The notes: generated from the sequence alone by a model not told the origin. DNA of 37,440 bases from Acidimicrobiaceae bacterium (GCA_002687745.1 NZBE01000011.1:30236-67675), one strand, 5' to 3'. Shown: positions 14,189 to 23,303, counted from the first letter of the stretch. Made by a program: numbers and translations.

Positions 14189-14922
14189 TGGTCGCAACCA
14201 AGACCAATGAGCGGCCGGGTACCCGGGCCGTTGCACGCCACATCCGTGTGTCGGCGTCAAAGGCGCGTGCCGTGCTCGACCTGATCCGCGGTGAGCCCTA
14301 CGGGCGTGCCTCTGAGATCCTGGAGTTCTCCGAGCGCTCTGTTTCCGACGTTGTATCCAAGTGTCTGGACTCGGCCGTTGCCAACGCTGAGCACAACGAC
14401 GAGATCAGCGCCGAGGAGCTCTACGTATCGGCCTGCTACGCCGACGAGGGTCCGACGCTCAAGCGCTGGCGTCCGAGAGCGCGAGGACGCGCCACGCGCA
14501 TCAACAAGAGGACCTGCCACATCACGATCATTGTGAGCCGCTACAGCGACGCTGAGCTCACGGCGATGCGCGAGCGGGCGGAGTCGCGGGGCCGAACCGG
14601 AGCCAGTGAGAAGGCAGCCGAGTCGCGTCGCCAACGAGTCGAGAAGAGCCGTGCCGCCGAAGCTGAAGCCGAGGCGGCCGAGGCTGTCGAGGAGGCGGGC
14701 GACGAAGTCGGTGCAGAACCAGCAGATGCGGCTGAAGGGGTTCCTGAAGAGGCTCTTGTTGAAGAAGCCGAAGAAGATGTCGCTGAGGTGGCCGAAGAGG
14801 CTGTCGAAGAGGAACCTGCCGAAGAAGATGTCACTGAGGTGGCCGAAGAGGCTGTCGAAGAACCAGTAGATGAAGCCGCCGACGAAGACGGGTCCTCAGA
14901 GTCCCCGAAGGAGCAGGGCTGA
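14188..14922 (+). CDS. rplV: 50S ribosomal protein L22 (uL22) with long acidic tail
   Basis: 244 residues, against about 110-130 in most bacteria. L22 contributes a beta-hairpin to the exit tunnel. The ribosomal domain is residues ~1-120 ([51 protein letters not shown]). Residues ~150-244 are almost entirely Glu, Ala, Val and Asp and presumably disordered. The tail includes two copies of a 17-residue unit starting AEEDV, encoded by a 51-nt tandem repeat. ATG at 14188 overlaps the rpsS stop. The frame stays open upstream to 13810, but that stretch lies over rplB and rpsS, lacks L22 similarity and is rejected. Confidence 0.96.
   Translation: MVATKTNERPGTRAVARHIRVSASKARAVLDLIRGEPYGRASEILEFSERSVSDVVSKCLDSAVANAEHNDEISAEELYVSACYADEGPTLKRWRPRARGRATRINKRTCHITIIVSRYSDAELTAMRERAESRGRTGASEKAAESRRQRVEKSRAAEAEAEAAEAVEEAGDEVGAEPADAAEGVPEEALVEEAEEDVAEVAEEAVEEEPAEEDVTEVAEEAVEEPVDEAADEDGSSESPKEQG
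14767..14868 (+). repeat. 51-nt tandem duplication in the rplV acidic tail
   Basis: Two adjacent 51-nt units, 14767-14817 and 14818-14868. The first 44 nt of each are identical except for one G/A difference (GCT versus ACT, changing Ala to Thr). The last 7 nt diverge. Each unit encodes 17 residues of the form AEEDV[AT]EVAEEAVEE plus two. Near identity at synonymous positions points to a recent in-frame duplication. Confidence 0.85.
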
Positions 14923-15872
14923 TGGGCCAGAAGGTAAACCCGTACGGGTTCCGCCTCGGTGTGACCACCGACTGGAAGTCGCGGTGGTTCGCGACCCGGC
15001 AGGAGTACGCCGACAACATCATCGAGGACTGGCAGGTGCGCGAATACCTGATGACCGAGCTGCCGCATGCCGCAATCAGCCGCGTCGAGGTGGAGCGCAC
15101 CCGTGACCGCCTCCGGATAGATGTACACACCGCTAGGCCCGGGATCGTCATCGGACGCAAGGGCGCCGAGGCCGACCGCCTGAGGGCCGGCCTCGGTGAG
15201 ATAACCGGGAACAACAGGATCCAGCTCAACATCCAGGAGATTAAGGAGCCTGAACTGGATGCATCCCTCATTGCCCAGGGTGTCGCCGACCAGTTGGCCG
15301 GCCGGATTGCCTTCAGGCGGGCAATGAAGCGTGCTGTCCAGAACGCCCAGAAGGCCGGTGCCCTCGGAATCAGGGTGCAGTGCTCTGGTCGCCTCGGTGG
15401 CTCAGAGATGTCCCGCTCCGAGTGGTATCGCGAGGGCCGTGTGCCGCTCCACACCCTGAGGGCCGACATCGACTACGGCTTCCGTGAGGCCCGCACTACC
15501 TACGGTCGTATCGGCGTGAAGGTCTGGATCTACAAGGGCGACATCCTGCCCTACAAGAGCCAGCTCGAGGACAAGATAACCAGAGAGGCCGCCATGGCCG
15601 TCGGGGAGACCTCAGGGCAGACCAGGCCCGGCAAGGTGGTCTCCTCTTCCGCAGCGGCCCATCGCCGTCCCGTCGAAGAGGTGGCGCCTGAACACGAAGA
15701 GGTTTCGTCAGAGGTAGCCGCCGAGGCCGGCGAAACCGAGGCCGAGCCGGCTCCGCTGGTCAAGGAGGGCGACGCCGAGTTCGAGAAGCTGCTCGCCGAG
15801 GAGGAGGCCATCGAGGCATCCACCCGCGAACAGCACGAAGCCCCCCATTTCCGCTCCGGGGATGGTGACTGA
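14922..15872 (+). CDS. rpsC: 30S ribosomal protein S3 (uS3) with acidic tail
   Basis: 316 residues; typical S3 is ~210-275. S3 forms part of the mRNA entry tunnel and has mRNA helicase function with S4 and S5. The KH domain contains the [15 protein letters not shown] motif, and the C-terminal domain has [20 protein letters not shown] and [14 protein letters not shown]. From residue ~225 the protein has an Ala/Glu-rich extension, as some actinobacteria do, but this one is long (~90 residues). ATG at 14922 overlaps the rplV TGA. Confidence 0.97.
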   Translation: MGQKVNPYGFRLGVTTDWKSRWFATRQEYADNIIEDWQVREYLMTELPHAAISRVEVERTRDRLRIDVHTARPGIVIGRKGAEADRLRAGLGEITGNNRIQLNIQEIKEPELDASLIAQGVADQLAGRIAFRRAMKRAVQNAQKAGALGIRVQCSGRLGGSEMSRSEWYREGRVPLHTLRADIDYGFREARTTYGRIGVKVWIYKGDILPYKSQLEDKITREAAMAVGETSGQTRPGKVVSSSAAAHRRPVEEVAPEHEEVSSEVAAEAGETEAEPAPLVKEGDAEFEKLLAEEEAIEASTREQHEAPHFRSGDGD

Positions 15873-15874
15873 CC

Positions 15875-16291
15875 ATGTTGATGCCAAAGAAGGTCAGGCA
15901 CCGCAAGCAGCACCGTGGTCGGATGCGCGGCAACTCCAAGGGGATGACCGAGGTCACCTTCGGCGAATACGGAATCCAGGCGCTCGAGCCCGGGTGGATC
16001 ACCGCCCGCCAGATCGAGGCTGCACGTATCGCCATGACCCGCCACATCAAGCGCGGTGGCAAGGTCTGGATCAACGTCTTCCCAGACAAGCCGGTCACCG
16101 AGAAGCCTGCTGAGACCCGCATGGGTTCAGGTAAGGGAAACCCCGAGAAGTGGGTTGCAGTGGTCAAGCCCGGTCGGATCCTGTTCGAACTCTCCTACAG
16201 CGACATCGTCGTTGCCCGAGAGGCGATCGACCGGGCCATCCAGAAGCTCCCGATCAAGGCTCGATTCGTCGAGCGTGAGGAGGGCTTCTAG
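15875..16291 (+). CDS. rplP: 50S ribosomal protein L16 (uL16)
   Basis: 138 residues, normal. L16 helps position A-site tRNA on the 50S subunit. The N-terminus [16 protein letters not shown] matches actinobacterial L16, which supports ATG 15875 over the ATG two codons later. Other diagnostic parts are [19 protein letters not shown], the [16 protein letters not shown] strand and [11 protein letters not shown]. It starts 2 nt after rpsC; rpmC begins 2 nt after its stop. Confidence 0.98.
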   Translation: MLMPKKVRHRKQHRGRMRGNSKGMTEVTFGEYGIQALEPGWITARQIEAARIAMTRHIKRGGKVWINVFPDKPVTEKPAETRMGSGKGNPEKWVAVVKPGRILFELSYSDIVVAREAIDRAIQKLPIKARFVEREEGF

Positions 16292-16293
16292 TC

Positions 16294-16530
16294 ATGGCCA
16301 AGAAGAAGGCGCTCATCGAGGTCGGTGACACCGAGTTGCTCGAGCAGTTGAGCGAGTCGAAAGAAGAGTTCTTCAACCTGCGGTTCCAGTTGGTCACAGG
16401 CGAGTTGGAGAACCACGCACGTATCGGCGAGGTCAAGCGGTCCATTGCCCGCCTCCTGACAGAGTTGCGTGCACGTGAGATCGAAGCAGCAGAAGCCATG
16501 GCTACTGCTGGCGAGGAGGTGGACGGCTGA
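16294..16530 (+). CDS. rpmC: 50S ribosomal protein L29 (uL29)
   Basis: 78 residues, typical. A two-helix protein next to L23 at the tunnel exit. [20 protein letters not shown] followed by [18 protein letters not shown] is characteristic. ATG at 16294; its TGA overlaps the rpsQ ATG by one base. The last ~15 residues are an Ala/Glu-rich tail. Confidence 0.96.
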   Translation: MAKKKALIEVGDTELLEQLSESKEEFFNLRFQLVTGELENHARIGEVKRSIARLLTELRAREIEAAEAMATAGEEVDG

Positions 16531-16823
16531 TGGCCGAGACCGAAGCAACCAGTATCGATGGGACCGAGGAAAGGCCGAACCGCCGGAAGGTGCGTGAAGG
16601 CGTGGTCGTGTCAGACGTCCAGGACAAGACGGCGGTAGTCCTCGTGGTCGACCGTGTGCGGCACCGCCGCTACGGCAAGACCATCCAGAGGTCCAAGCGC
16701 CTGCATGCCCACGACGGGGCCAACGACGCCAAGGTCGGTGACCGGGTGAGGGTCCAGGAGACCCGTCCGCTCTCCAAGCTCAAGCGGTGGCGGGTGGTCG
16801 AGATTCTCGAGAGGGCCAGGTAG
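16530..16823 (+). CDS. rpsQ: 30S ribosomal protein S17 (uS17)
   Basis: 97 residues, with a short acidic N-terminal extension (about 15 residues) before the OB-fold domain. S17 is a primary 16S rRNA binder needed for 30S assembly. Diagnostic segments are [34 protein letters not shown] and [21 protein letters not shown] at 16530 overlaps the rpmC stop; rplN starts immediately after the TAG. Confidence 0.97.
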   Translation: MAETEATSIDGTEERPNRRKVREGVVVSDVQDKTAVVLVVDRVRHRRYGKTIQRSKRLHAHDGANDAKVGDRVRVQETRPLSKLKRWRVVEILERAR

Positions 16824-17192
16824 ATGATCCAACAGGAGACCCGACTCAGGGTTGCCGACAACTCGGGTGCCCGCGAGGTGCTCTGCATCAAGGTGCTGGG
16901 CGGCTCGAAGCGGCGCTACGCGTCCATCGGCGATGTGTTCACCGCCACGGTGAAAGAGGCCACACCGGGCGCAGCCGTAAAGAAGGGCGAGGTCGTCAGG
17001 TGTGTAGTCGTACGCACCAAGAAGGAACGCCGGCGTCCCGACGGCTCATACATCAGGTTCGACGAGAACGCAGCGGTGCTTCTCAATGAGCAGGACCAAC
17101 CGCGCGGAACCCGCATCTTCGGCCCTGTGGGTCGCGAGCTGCGTGACCGGAAGTTCATGCGAATCGTCTCCCTGGCGCCGGAGGTGCTCTGA
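16824..17192 (+). CDS. rplN: 50S ribosomal protein L14 (uL14)
   Basis: 122 residues, the canonical length. L14 lies at the subunit interface and is the target of silencing factor Rsf[20 protein letters not shown] is diagnostic at the N-terminus, with [20 protein letters not shown] and [19 protein letters not shown] at the C-terminus. ATG directly follows the rpsQ TAG. Confidence 0.98.
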   Translation: MIQQETRLRVADNSGAREVLCIKVLGGSKRRYASIGDVFTATVKEATPGAAVKKGEVVRCVVVRTKKERRRPDGSYIRFDENAAVLLNEQDQPRGTRIFGPVGRELRDRKFMRIVSLAPEVL

Positions 17193-17193
17193 G

Positions 17194-17508
17194 ATGAAGA
17201 TCAAGAAGGGCGACACCGTCCGGATCCTGGCCGGTAAGGACAGGGGCCGCGAGGGAGAGGTGACCCGTGCGCTTCCGTCAGAGGAAAAGGTGATCGTTGA
17301 GGGCGTGAACATGGCCAAGCGCCACCAGAAGCCAACCAGCGCCACCATGCAGGGAGGCATCATCGACAAGGCCATGCCGCTCCACGTGTCCAACGTGGCG
17401 ATCATCAGCCCCAGCGACGGTGAACCGACCAGGGTGGGCTACCGCTTCGACGCCGACGGCGTGAAGGTCCGAATCTGTCGTAGGACGGGGGTGGACCTCG
17501 ATGGCTGA
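17194..17508 (+). CDS. rplX: 50S ribosomal protein L24 (uL24)
   Basis: 104 residues, normal. L24 initiates 50S assembly and lies near the tunnel exit. ATG at 17194, one base after the rplN stop, gives [18 protein letters not shown], the KOW-motif N-terminus. The frame is open further upstream (to 17086), but that segment lies over rplN and has no L24 similarity. The C-terminal part [18 protein letters not shown] is typical. It overlaps rplE by 8 nt. Confidence 0.97.
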   Translation: MKIKKGDTVRILAGKDRGREGEVTRALPSEEKVIVEGVNMAKRHQKPTSATMQGGIIDKAMPLHVSNVAIISPSDGEPTRVGYRFDADGVKVRICRRTGVDLDG

Positions 17509-18073
17509 GACAACTACATCAACCGCCGTCCGGCTCCGCGACCTGTACGCCAATGAGGTCCAGTCGGCCCTCCAGACCGAGTTGGGTCTGGCCAACGTCA
17601 TGCAGGTGCCGAAGCTCAAGAAGATCGTCGTCAACATGGGTGTCGGTGACGCCGCCCAGCAGGCGAAGTTGCTCGACGGTGCTCTGGCTGACCTTGAGTT
17701 GATTACCGGGCAAAAGCCCCTGGTCACCAAGGCCCGGACCTCCATCTCCAACTTCAAGTTGCGGGAGGGGCAGTCGATCGGCGCCAAGGTCACGCTCCGG
17801 GGTCCACGTATGTATGAGTTCCTGGATCGCCTGATCAGCCTTGCGATTCCCCGTATTCGTGACTTCCGGGGCCTCAACCCGAGGTCGTTTGACGGCAACG
17901 GGAACTACACGTTCGGTGTGACCGAACAGTTGATCTTCCCTGAGATCGACTACGACACCGTCGATCGCACCAGGGGCATGGACATAACGATCGTGACATC
18001 CGCATCCGATGACGCTGGGGGCCGTGCCCTTCTCGCCGCATTCGGATTTCCGTTCCGCAAGGAGGGGCAGTAG
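17501..18073 (+). CDS. rplE: 50S ribosomal protein L5 (uL5)
   Basis: 190 residues. L5 binds 5S rRNA and contacts P-site tRNA and S13 in bridge B1b. Conserved parts are [38 protein letters not shown] and [23 protein letters not shown] at 17501 overlaps the rplX end by 8 nt; its TAG overlaps the GTG of the S14 gene by one base. Confidence 0.98.
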   Translation: MAETTTSTAVRLRDLYANEVQSALQTELGLANVMQVPKLKKIVVNMGVGDAAQQAKLLDGALADLELITGQKPLVTKARTSISNFKLREGQSIGAKVTLRGPRMYEFLDRLISLAIPRIRDFRGLNPRSFDGNGNYTFGVTEQLIFPEIDYDTVDRTRGMDITIVTSASDDAGGRALLAAFGFPFRKEGQ

Positions 18074-18258
18074 TGGCAAAGAAAGCACTCGTCAACAAAC
18101 AACAGAAGACACCCAAGTTCAAGGTCCGCGCCTATACGCGGTGCCGCCGCTGTGGGCGTCCGCGCTCCGTGTACCGGGCCTTCAACCTGTGTCGGGTATG
18201 CCTGCGTTCGATGGCCCATGCCGGTGAGATTCCTGGTCTCACCAAGGCCAGTTGGTAG
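18073..18258 (+). CDS. rpsZ: 30S ribosomal protein S14, zinc-binding type Z (uS14)
   Basis: 61 residues, the short zinc-type S14. It binds 16S rRNA in the 30S head. The zinc ribbon is visible as CRRCGRP and CRVC, giving a CX2C...CX2C site, so this is the zinc-containing form rather than the longer zinc-free paralogue. GTG at 18073 overlaps the rplE stop. Many actinobacteria keep a zinc-free copy elsewhere for zinc starvation; none is in this window. Confidence 0.97.
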   Translation: MAKKALVNKQQKTPKFKVRAYTRCRRCGRPRSVYRAFNLCRVCLRSMAHAGEIPGLTKASW

Positions 18259-18270
18259 GGGTGATCTGAG

Positions 18271-18675
18271 ATGACGATGACAGACCCGGTGGCCGACATG
18301 CTCACCCGTATCCGCAACGCCAACCAGGCGAAGCACGACGGGCTGGACATGCCGTCCTCCAACCAGAAGGTCGCACTGGCAGGAGTCCTCAAGAACGAGG
18401 GCTACATCGCCGGCTTTGGCGTGGCCGAGTCCGCCAGCGGGCCCGGCAAGGTGCTGACGATCCAGATGAAGTACTCCTCTGAACGGGAGCGGGTTATAAG
18501 CGGTGTCCAGCGTGTGTCAAAGCCGGGCCTTCGCGTATACGCCAACTCAAGCAAGATTCCCCGTGTCCTGGGTGGTCTCGGCGTTGCCGTGATCAGTACC
18601 AGCAAGGGCCTGATGAGCGACCGTGAGGCACGTCGCCGCCATATGGGCGGCGAGGTGCTCTGCTACGTCTGGTAG
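18271..18675 (+). CDS. rpsH: 30S ribosomal protein S8 (uS8)
   Basis: 134 residues, normal. S8 is a primary binder of the 16S central domain and in E. coli represses the spc operon. Motifs are [18 protein letters not shown] at the start and the C-terminal [17 protein letters not shown] and EVLCYVW. ATG at 18271 is chosen; ATG two codons later is nearly equivalent. It lies 12 nt after the S14 gene and 12 nt before rplF. Confidence 0.98.
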   Translation: MTMTDPVADMLTRIRNANQAKHDGLDMPSSNQKVALAGVLKNEGYIAGFGVAESASGPGKVLTIQMKYSSERERVISGVQRVSKPGLRVYANSSKIPRVLGGLGVAVISTSKGLMSDREARRRHMGGEVLCYVW

Positions 18676-18687
18676 GGGAGGAACATC

Positions 18688-19227
18688 ATGTCCAGAGTCG
18701 GCAAGGCTCCAATAGCCGTTCCATCCGGCGTCGAGGTGACCCTCGACGGCCAGCACGTCGAGGTGACGGGCCCGAAGGGCAGCATCGACATGACCGTCCC
18801 GGGCGATATCAGTGTCCGCAAGGACGGTGACACGATCGTGCTGGAACGCCCCGACGATGAGCGGAAGAACCGGGCACTGCATGGCCTGGCCAGGTCCCTC
18901 GTGAACAACATGGTGCTGGGCGTATCAGAGGGGTTCAGCCGTGAACTCCAGATCGTCGGCATCGGTTACCGGGCCGTGGCCAAGGGCGCCGATGCACTTG
19001 AACTGCAGTTGGGATTCAGCCACCCGGTCAACGTAAAGGCCCCCGAGGGCGTCACCTTCGACGTCCCTGAACCCACGAGAATTATCGTGTCCGGGGTCGA
19101 CAAGCAGGCGGTAGGCCAGACGGCCGCTGTCATCCGGTCCTACCGCAAGCCCGAGCCATACAAGGGCAAGGGAGTCCGGTACCTCGGAGAATACGTGGCC
19201 CGCAAGGCCGGAAAGGCGGCCAAGTGA
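18688..19227 (+). CDS. rplF: 50S ribosomal protein L6 (uL6)
   Basis: 179 residues, normal. L6 stabilises the sarcin-ricin loop region used by the translational GTPases. The N-terminus [16 protein letters not shown] and the C-terminal [18 protein letters not shown] are diagnostic. ATG at 18688 follows a strong GGGGAGGAA ribosome-binding site. The stop overlaps the rplR GTG by 4 nt. Confidence 0.98.
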   Translation: MSRVGKAPIAVPSGVEVTLDGQHVEVTGPKGSIDMTVPGDISVRKDGDTIVLERPDDERKNRALHGLARSLVNNMVLGVSEGFSRELQIVGIGYRAVAKGADALELQLGFSHPVNVKAPEGVTFDVPEPTRIIVSGVDKQAVGQTAAVIRSYRKPEPYKGKGVRYLGEYVARKAGKAAK

Positions 19228-19580
19228 ACGCCATCGATCGACGCACCGGACGCATTCGCCGGCACCGTCGGGTACGCAAGGCCGTTCGCGGTACCGCTTC
19301 CCGACCGCGCCTCGCCGTGTTCCGGTCCAGCCGCAACATCTCGGCACAGGTCATCGACGACCACACCGGAACCACCCTGGCGTCAGCTTCAAGCCAGCAG
19401 GCCGGGGTCGCCGATGGATCCACCGGTATGGCTGCGGCCACCGAGGTTGGAAAGGTCGTGGCCGAACGGGCACGCACGGCCGGAATCGAAATGGTTGTAT
19501 TCGACCGGGGCGGTTACCGGTACCACGGGCGGGTGGCGGCCCTGGCCGATGCCGCCCGCGATGCAGGACTGGAGTTCTAG
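19224..19580 (+). CDS. rplR: 50S ribosomal protein L18 (uL18)
   Basis: 118 residues, normal. L18 binds 5S rRNA with L5. GTG at 19224 (GTGA overlap with rplF). The basic N-terminus [20 protein letters not shown] is followed by [17 protein letters not shown] and the C-terminal [20 protein letters not shown]. rpsE starts at the last base of the stop. Confidence 0.97.
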   Translation: MNAIDRRTGRIRRHRRVRKAVRGTASRPRLAVFRSSRNISAQVIDDHTGTTLASASSQQAGVADGSTGMAAATEVGKVVAERARTAGIEMVVFDRGGYRYHGRVAALADAARDAGLEF

Positions 19581-20173
19581 TGGCACAGAAGAGGCACAAG
19601 ACCGACGACTCCCAACTTCGGGAGTCACGGGTCATCCATATCAACCGGGTCGCCAAGGTCGTCAAGGGTGGTCGACGGTTCTCGTTCACCGCCCTCGTGG
19701 TCATCGGCGACGGCGCGGGCCGGGTCGGTCTCGGGTACGGAAAGGCCAAGGAGGTGCCCCTCGCTATCCAGAAGGGAACCGAGGAGGCCAAGCGGAACCT
19801 GTTCGACGTGGCATTGACAGGCTCCACGATCATTCATCCGGTCCTCGGTGTCATGGGTGGTGGGCGTGTCATGCTCAAGCCTGCTGCTCCGGGAACCGGC
19901 GTGATTGCCGGTGGGGCAGCCAGGGCCATCCTCGAGGAGGCGGGCGTTCACGACATCCTCTGCAAGTCGATGGGATCCTCCAACCACATCAACGTTGCCA
20001 GAGCCACCATCAACGGCCTCAAGTCGCTTCGTAGGCCCGACGAGATCGCACGCCTGCGCGGCCTCGATCCCGAGGAGTTCGTGCCTGCGGCACTGCTTAC
20101 CGCCTACCGCCGCACCGAGGCGGGCATCGACGGTCTGGTCACCGACGAGGTTGACGAGGAGGTCTCCGCATGA
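19580..20173 (+). CDS. rpsE: 30S ribosomal protein S5 (uS5)
   Basis: 197 residues. S5 affects decoding accuracy and mRNA unwinding at the entry site. The dsRBD-like N-terminal domain has [19 protein letters not shown] and [18 protein letters not shown], and the C-terminal domain has [18 protein letters not shown]. Spectinomycin-loop residues ([10 protein letters not shown]) look wild type. GTG at 19580 overlaps the rplR stop; its TGA overlaps rpmD by 4 nt. Confidence 0.97.
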   Translation: MAQKRHKTDDSQLRESRVIHINRVAKVVKGGRRFSFTALVVIGDGAGRVGLGYGKAKEVPLAIQKGTEEAKRNLFDVALTGSTIIHPVLGVMGGGRVMLKPAAPGTGVIAGGAARAILEEAGVHDILCKSMGSSNHINVARATINGLKSLRRPDEIARLRGLDPEEFVPAALLTAYRRTEAGIDGLVTDEVDEEVSA

Positions 20174-20367
20174 GCGCAGCAGCTTCCGGGAGCCTCAAGG
20201 TGACCCAGGTACGTTCCGCAATCGGCTCCAAGCCCAAGCAGAGGGGAACCCTGCGTGCGTTGGGGCTCGGCCGGATCGGTCGCAGCAACGTCCTGCCTGA
20301 CCGGGGCGAGATCCGGGGCATGATCGCCCGGGTCCCACATCTGGTCAAGGTAGAGGAGGTCGAGTGA
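20170..20367 (+). CDS. rpmD: 50S ribosomal protein L30 (uL30)
   Basis: 65 residues, normal for bacterial L30. After a short Ala/Ser-rich start come [20 protein letters not shown] and [20 protein letters not shown], a clear match. ATG at 20170 overlaps the rpsE stop (ATGA). One base separates it from rplO. Confidence 0.95.
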   Translation: MSAAASGSLKVTQVRSAIGSKPKQRGTLRALGLGRIGRSNVLPDRGEIRGMIARVPHLVKVEEVE

Positions 20368-20368
20368 G

Positions 20369-20854
20369 ATGAAGGTCCATGATCTGACACCGCCGCCGGG
20401 ATCCCGCAAGCGCGGCAAGCGCGTGGCGCGTGGAATCGGCGGAAAGGGCGGCAAGACCGCCGGTCGCGGCATGAAGGGCCAGAGGGCCCGTAACACGGTC
20501 CGCCTCGGGTTTGAAGGTGGGCAGATGCCCTTCCACCAGCGGATTCCAAAGTTGCGTGGCTTCAAGAACCCGTTCAGGGTCGAGTACCAGGCAATCAATT
20601 TGGACTCCATTGAGGAGTCCGGCCTGACCGATGTAACCCCTGAGACGTTGCTCGCCAAGGGCCTGGTAGGCAAGAAGTCCCTCGTCAAGGTTCTGGGCCG
20701 GGGCGCGGTAACACGAGCGGTGAACGTGAAGGCTCACGCCTTCTCGGCGTCCGCCGAGGAGGCGATTGTGGCTGCCGGTGGGAGCATCGAGAAGCTGCCT
20801 CTGCCGTTTGCCGTGAGGCCGCCTGCAAGCGGCAACGCCCTTATGAACCGCTGA
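20369..20854 (+). CDS. rplO: 50S ribosomal protein L15 (uL15)
   Basis: 161 residues. L15 is a late-assembly 50S protein. [19 protein letters not shown] and the Gly/Lys/Arg-rich stretch [20 protein letters not shown] are typical, as is [18 protein letters not shown]. The C-terminal globular domain ends with a short ARPPASGN-like segment. It is followed by a 55-nt gap containing a CCCCGG/CCGGGG hairpin before secY. Confidence 0.97.
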   Translation: MKVHDLTPPPGSRKRGKRVARGIGGKGGKTAGRGMKGQRARNTVRLGFEGGQMPFHQRIPKLRGFKNPFRVEYQAINLDSIEESGLTDVTPETLLAKGLVGKKSLVKVLGRGAVTRAVNVKAHAFSASAEEAIVAAGGSIEKLPLPFAVRPPASGNALMNR

Positions 20855-20909
20855 CCACATCCATTCACCCCGGGTCGAACCGGGGAACACCCGACCACCG
20901 GGAGCCAAC

Positions 20910-22241
20910 TTGATTTCCAGCATGCTGAACATGTTCAGGGTCGCCGATCTGCGCAAGCGGATCCTGTTCACCCTGCTCATGATCCTGCTCTACCGGATCG
21001 GCGCGTTCATGCCCGCTCCGGGAATCGACGTCGAGCAGGTCCAGTTGCTGCGCGACAGGGCCAACCAGGGTGGTGTTCTGGCGTTTCTCCAGTTGTTCTC
21101 GGGTGGCGCCCTCACCACGTTCGCCGTGTTCGCCCTCGGCGTCATGCCCTACATAACCGCGTCGATCATCATGCAGGTCCTTGGCGTGGTCGTCCCCAAG
21201 ATCGAGCAGTGGCAGCAACAGGGGGCTGTTGGGCAGCGCAAGATAACCCAGTGGACCCGTTACCTGACCGTGGCCATTGCCGTAATCCAGTCCACCAGCT
21301 TCGCCTTCCTCTTCAACAGCGGCGGAAACTCCATCAGCGGCTCGTCGGGTGCGAACCTGCTTCCCAACTTCCACATCGGCACGGTCAGCCTGGTTGTTCT
21401 CACCCTCACCGCCGGTACCGCCCTGCTCATGTGGATGGGTGAGCTGATTACCCAGAAGGGAATCGGCAACGGAATGTCGCTCCTGATCATGATCTCGATT
21501 GTTAGCGCCTTCCCCGCGCAGGGATCACTGATTCATGCCGAGAACGGGCCTATTGCGCTGGGAATAGTTCTTGTTGTTCTCATCGGGTTGGTCGCTGCGA
21601 TCGTGTTTGTGGAACAGGGGCAGCGTCGGATCCCGGTGCAGTTCGCCAAGCGGGTGGTGGGTCGCCGCATGTACGGGGGCCAGAACACCTATATCCCTCT
21701 CAAGGTCAACCAGTCGGGTGTGATCCCGATCATCTTCGCCTCATCGGTTCTGTACCTGCCGGTGCTGCTCGCTGCAGCCCTGCCGTGGGATGGCTTTCGA
21801 CGCTGGATCGACGACAACCTGGCTCAGCCGGACAACGTCTTCTATTTCGGTATTACCGGCCTGCTGGTGGTGGGTTTCGCGTACTTCTACACGGCGATCA
21901 CCTTTGACCCGGTCAAGCAGGCCGACACGATCCGCAAGCAGGGTGGGTTTGTTCCCGGTATCCGCCCCGGCTACCAGACCGAGCGGTACCTGGCCAAGAT
22001 CCTTTCCCGCATCACCCTCCCTGGGGCCCTCTTCCTGGCGGCGGTTGCGTTGATTCCGTCGATCCTCATCAACGTGTTCCTCGATACCAGTTCCGGGATT
22101 GGTGGTTCCTCCGGCGCTGGTGCGGCGGGTTTCGGGTTCGTCGGTATCTCGATCCTGATCGCTGCAGGAGTGTCGCTTGAGACGATGAAGCAGGTCGACT
22201 CACAGTTGACGATGCGGAACTACGAAGGCTTCCTCAAGTAG
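20910..22241 (+). CDS. secY: Preprotein translocase subunit SecY
   Basis: 443 residues with ten hydrophobic segments; the channel subunit of SecYEG in the inner membrane. TTG at 20910 is chosen because GGGAG sits 5 nt upstream; an in-frame ATG at 20922 is further from it. Diagnostic segments are FALGVMPYITASIIMQ (TM2), the cytosolic loop RRIPVQFAKRVVGRRMYGGQ, NQSGVIPIIFASS (TM7) and GFVPGIRPGYQTERYL (loop between TM8 and TM9). The C-terminus (NYEGFLK) is standard. It is in the usual position between rplO and adk. Confidence 0.97.
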   Translation: MISSMLNMFRVADLRKRILFTLLMILLYRIGAFMPAPGIDVEQVQLLRDRANQGGVLAFLQLFSGGALTTFAVFALGVMPYITASIIMQVLGVVVPKIEQWQQQGAVGQRKITQWTRYLTVAIAVIQSTSFAFLFNSGGNSISGSSGANLLPNFHIGTVSLVVLTLTAGTALLMWMGELITQKGIGNGMSLLIMISIVSAFPAQGSLIHAENGPIALGIVLVVLIGLVAAIVFVEQGQRRIPVQFAKRVVGRRMYGGQNTYIPLKVNQSGVIPIIFASSVLYLPVLLAAALPWDGFRRWIDDNLAQPDNVFYFGITGLLVVGFAYFYTAITFDPVKQADTIRKQGGFVPGIRPGYQTERYLAKILSRITLPGALFLAAVALIPSILINVFLDTSSGIGGSSGAGAAGFGFVGISILIAAGVSLETMKQVDSQLTMRNYEGFLK

Positions 22242-22268
22242 ACCCTGTGGTTGGCGGGATCTGACATC

Positions 22269-22841
22269 GTGGCTGCAGTCCACCTGGTGATCCTGGGCCG
22301 TCAGGGCTCCGGTAAGGGCACCCAGTGCGTACGTCTGGTGGAGGCCTACGGCATGGTCCACGTCTCGACCGGTGACATGCTGCGCTCCGCTGTGGCGTCC
22401 GGTACCGAGCTCGGCCGGGAGGCCCAGGCAGTTATGGATGCCGGGAACCTCGTTCCCGACGAGGTGGTGAACGGGATCGTGGCCGAGAGGCTGGCGATGC
22501 CAGACGTGGTCGAACACGGTGTGATCCTCGACGGCTTTCCCCGGACCCCGGTTCAGGCTCAGGTGCTCGAGGGCATCCTGGGCTCGGTTGGAACACCACT
22601 GGCCGGTGCGCTCAACCTGGACGTACCGGTCGACGTGGTAATCGGTCGGATGTTGGAGCGTGGCCGTGTCGACGACACCGAGGAGGCGATCCGCCTCCGT
22701 CTGGACCTCTACGAGTCGGAGACAGCGCCCCTGCTCTCGTGGTTCGAGGACCGCGGCCTGTTGAGGGTGGTGGACGGCCTGGGTAGCGAGGATGAGGTCT
22801 TTGGTCGGCTGTGCACCATTGTTGACGGGATTCTGGCATGA
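22269..22841 (+). CDS. adk: Adenylate kinase
   Basis: 190 residues from GTG 22269. It interconverts AMP + ATP and 2 ADP in the cytoplasm. The P-loop is GRQGSGKGT (10-18); the more common form is GxPGAGKGT. The AMP-binding region has HVSTGDMLR, and GVILDGFPRT is diagnostic. The LID is the short form (ERGRVDDTEEAIRLRL) without zinc cysteines, as in mycobacterial Adk. GTG 22269 gives the usual short N-terminus (AAVHLVILG) and has GCGGGA upstream; an in-frame TTG at 22251 would add six residues. No map gene follows, unlike in many actinobacteria. Confidence 0.93.
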   Translation: MAAVHLVILGRQGSGKGTQCVRLVEAYGMVHVSTGDMLRSAVASGTELGREAQAVMDAGNLVPDEVVNGIVAERLAMPDVVEHGVILDGFPRTPVQAQVLEGILGSVGTPLAGALNLDVPVDVVIGRMLERGRVDDTEEAIRLRLDLYESETAPLLSWFEDRGLLRVVDGLGSEDEVFGRLCTIVDGILA

Positions 22842-22873
22842 CGGGCAGTTTCTGGCTGGGCCGGGTCGGCGGG

Positions 22874-22902
22874 TTGGACCCTTCTGGGGCCTGCGATAGC
22901 GT
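22874..22902 (+). promoter_or_regulatory. Candidate promoter upstream of infA
   Basis: TTGGAC (22874-22879), a 17-nt spacer and TAGCGT (22897-22902), in the 201-nt adk-infA gap, about 140 nt before infA. It shares the TTG...TANNNT layout of the other candidate promoters here. The rest of the gap has no supported gene. Called by eye. Confidence 0.4.
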
Positions 22903-23042
22903 TGTCCCTCGGCCTCGGCTGGGCTGTTGCCCGCGTCGCTGGTGGGCATTCGGGTACGAATGACCTTGATCGTCTGGTGCGCCAACGGCGTTTCCAAGAC
23001 GGTCAGACCGAAGCATTAGAGCACAGGAACACAACTGGGAGC

Positions 23043-23273
23043 ATGACCCTGACGAAGTCCAAGGAAGACGCGATCGTGATGGAGGGCACGGTGTTGGAGC
23101 CGTTGCCCAACGCCATGTTCCGTGTCGAGTTGGAGAACGGCCACAACGTGTTGGCCCATATCTCCGGCAAGATGCGGATGCACTACATCCGGATCCTGCC
23201 GGGCGATCGTGTCCAGGTCGAGTTGACTCCCTACGACCTCCAGCGGGGACGCATCACCTACCGCTACAAGTAG
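23043..23273 (+). CDS. infA: Translation initiation factor IF-1
   Basis: 76 residues, normal is ~72. IF-1 binds the 30S A site during initiation. The OB-fold sequence [40 protein letters not shown] and the end RGRITYRYK are diagnostic. ATG at 23043 is preferred by family alignment, although GGGAG is only 1 nt away and AGGAA is about 14 nt away, so initiation context is poor. The frame is open upstream to 22902 but that part has no IF-1 similarity. Confidence 0.96.
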   Translation: MTLTKSKEDAIVMEGTVLEPLPNAMFRVELENGHNVLAHISGKMRMHYIRILPGDRVQVELTPYDLQRGRITYRYK

Positions 23274-23280
23274 CCAACAC

Positions 23281-23303
23281 CGGCCGGTCGATCCGACCGG
23301 CCG
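23281..23303 (+). other. Perfect 10-bp stem-loop between infA and rpmJ
   Basis: CGGCCGGTCG (23281-23290) pairs exactly with CGACCGGCCG (23294-23303) around an ATC loop, 8 nt after the infA stop and 25 nt before rpmJ. No T-run follows. It may be a processing or partial-termination site or a protein-binding site. Confidence 0.5.

Noticed and set aside
20868-20885. CCCCGG-loop-CCGGGG resembling a tRNA T-arm between rplO and secY
   Set aside because: The 55-nt gap is too short for a tRNA, and no anticodon arm, D arm or acceptor stem is present.
22902-23042. Upstream extension of infA (47 codons)
   Set aside because: IF-1 similarity starts just after ATG 23043 and the protein would otherwise be far too long.
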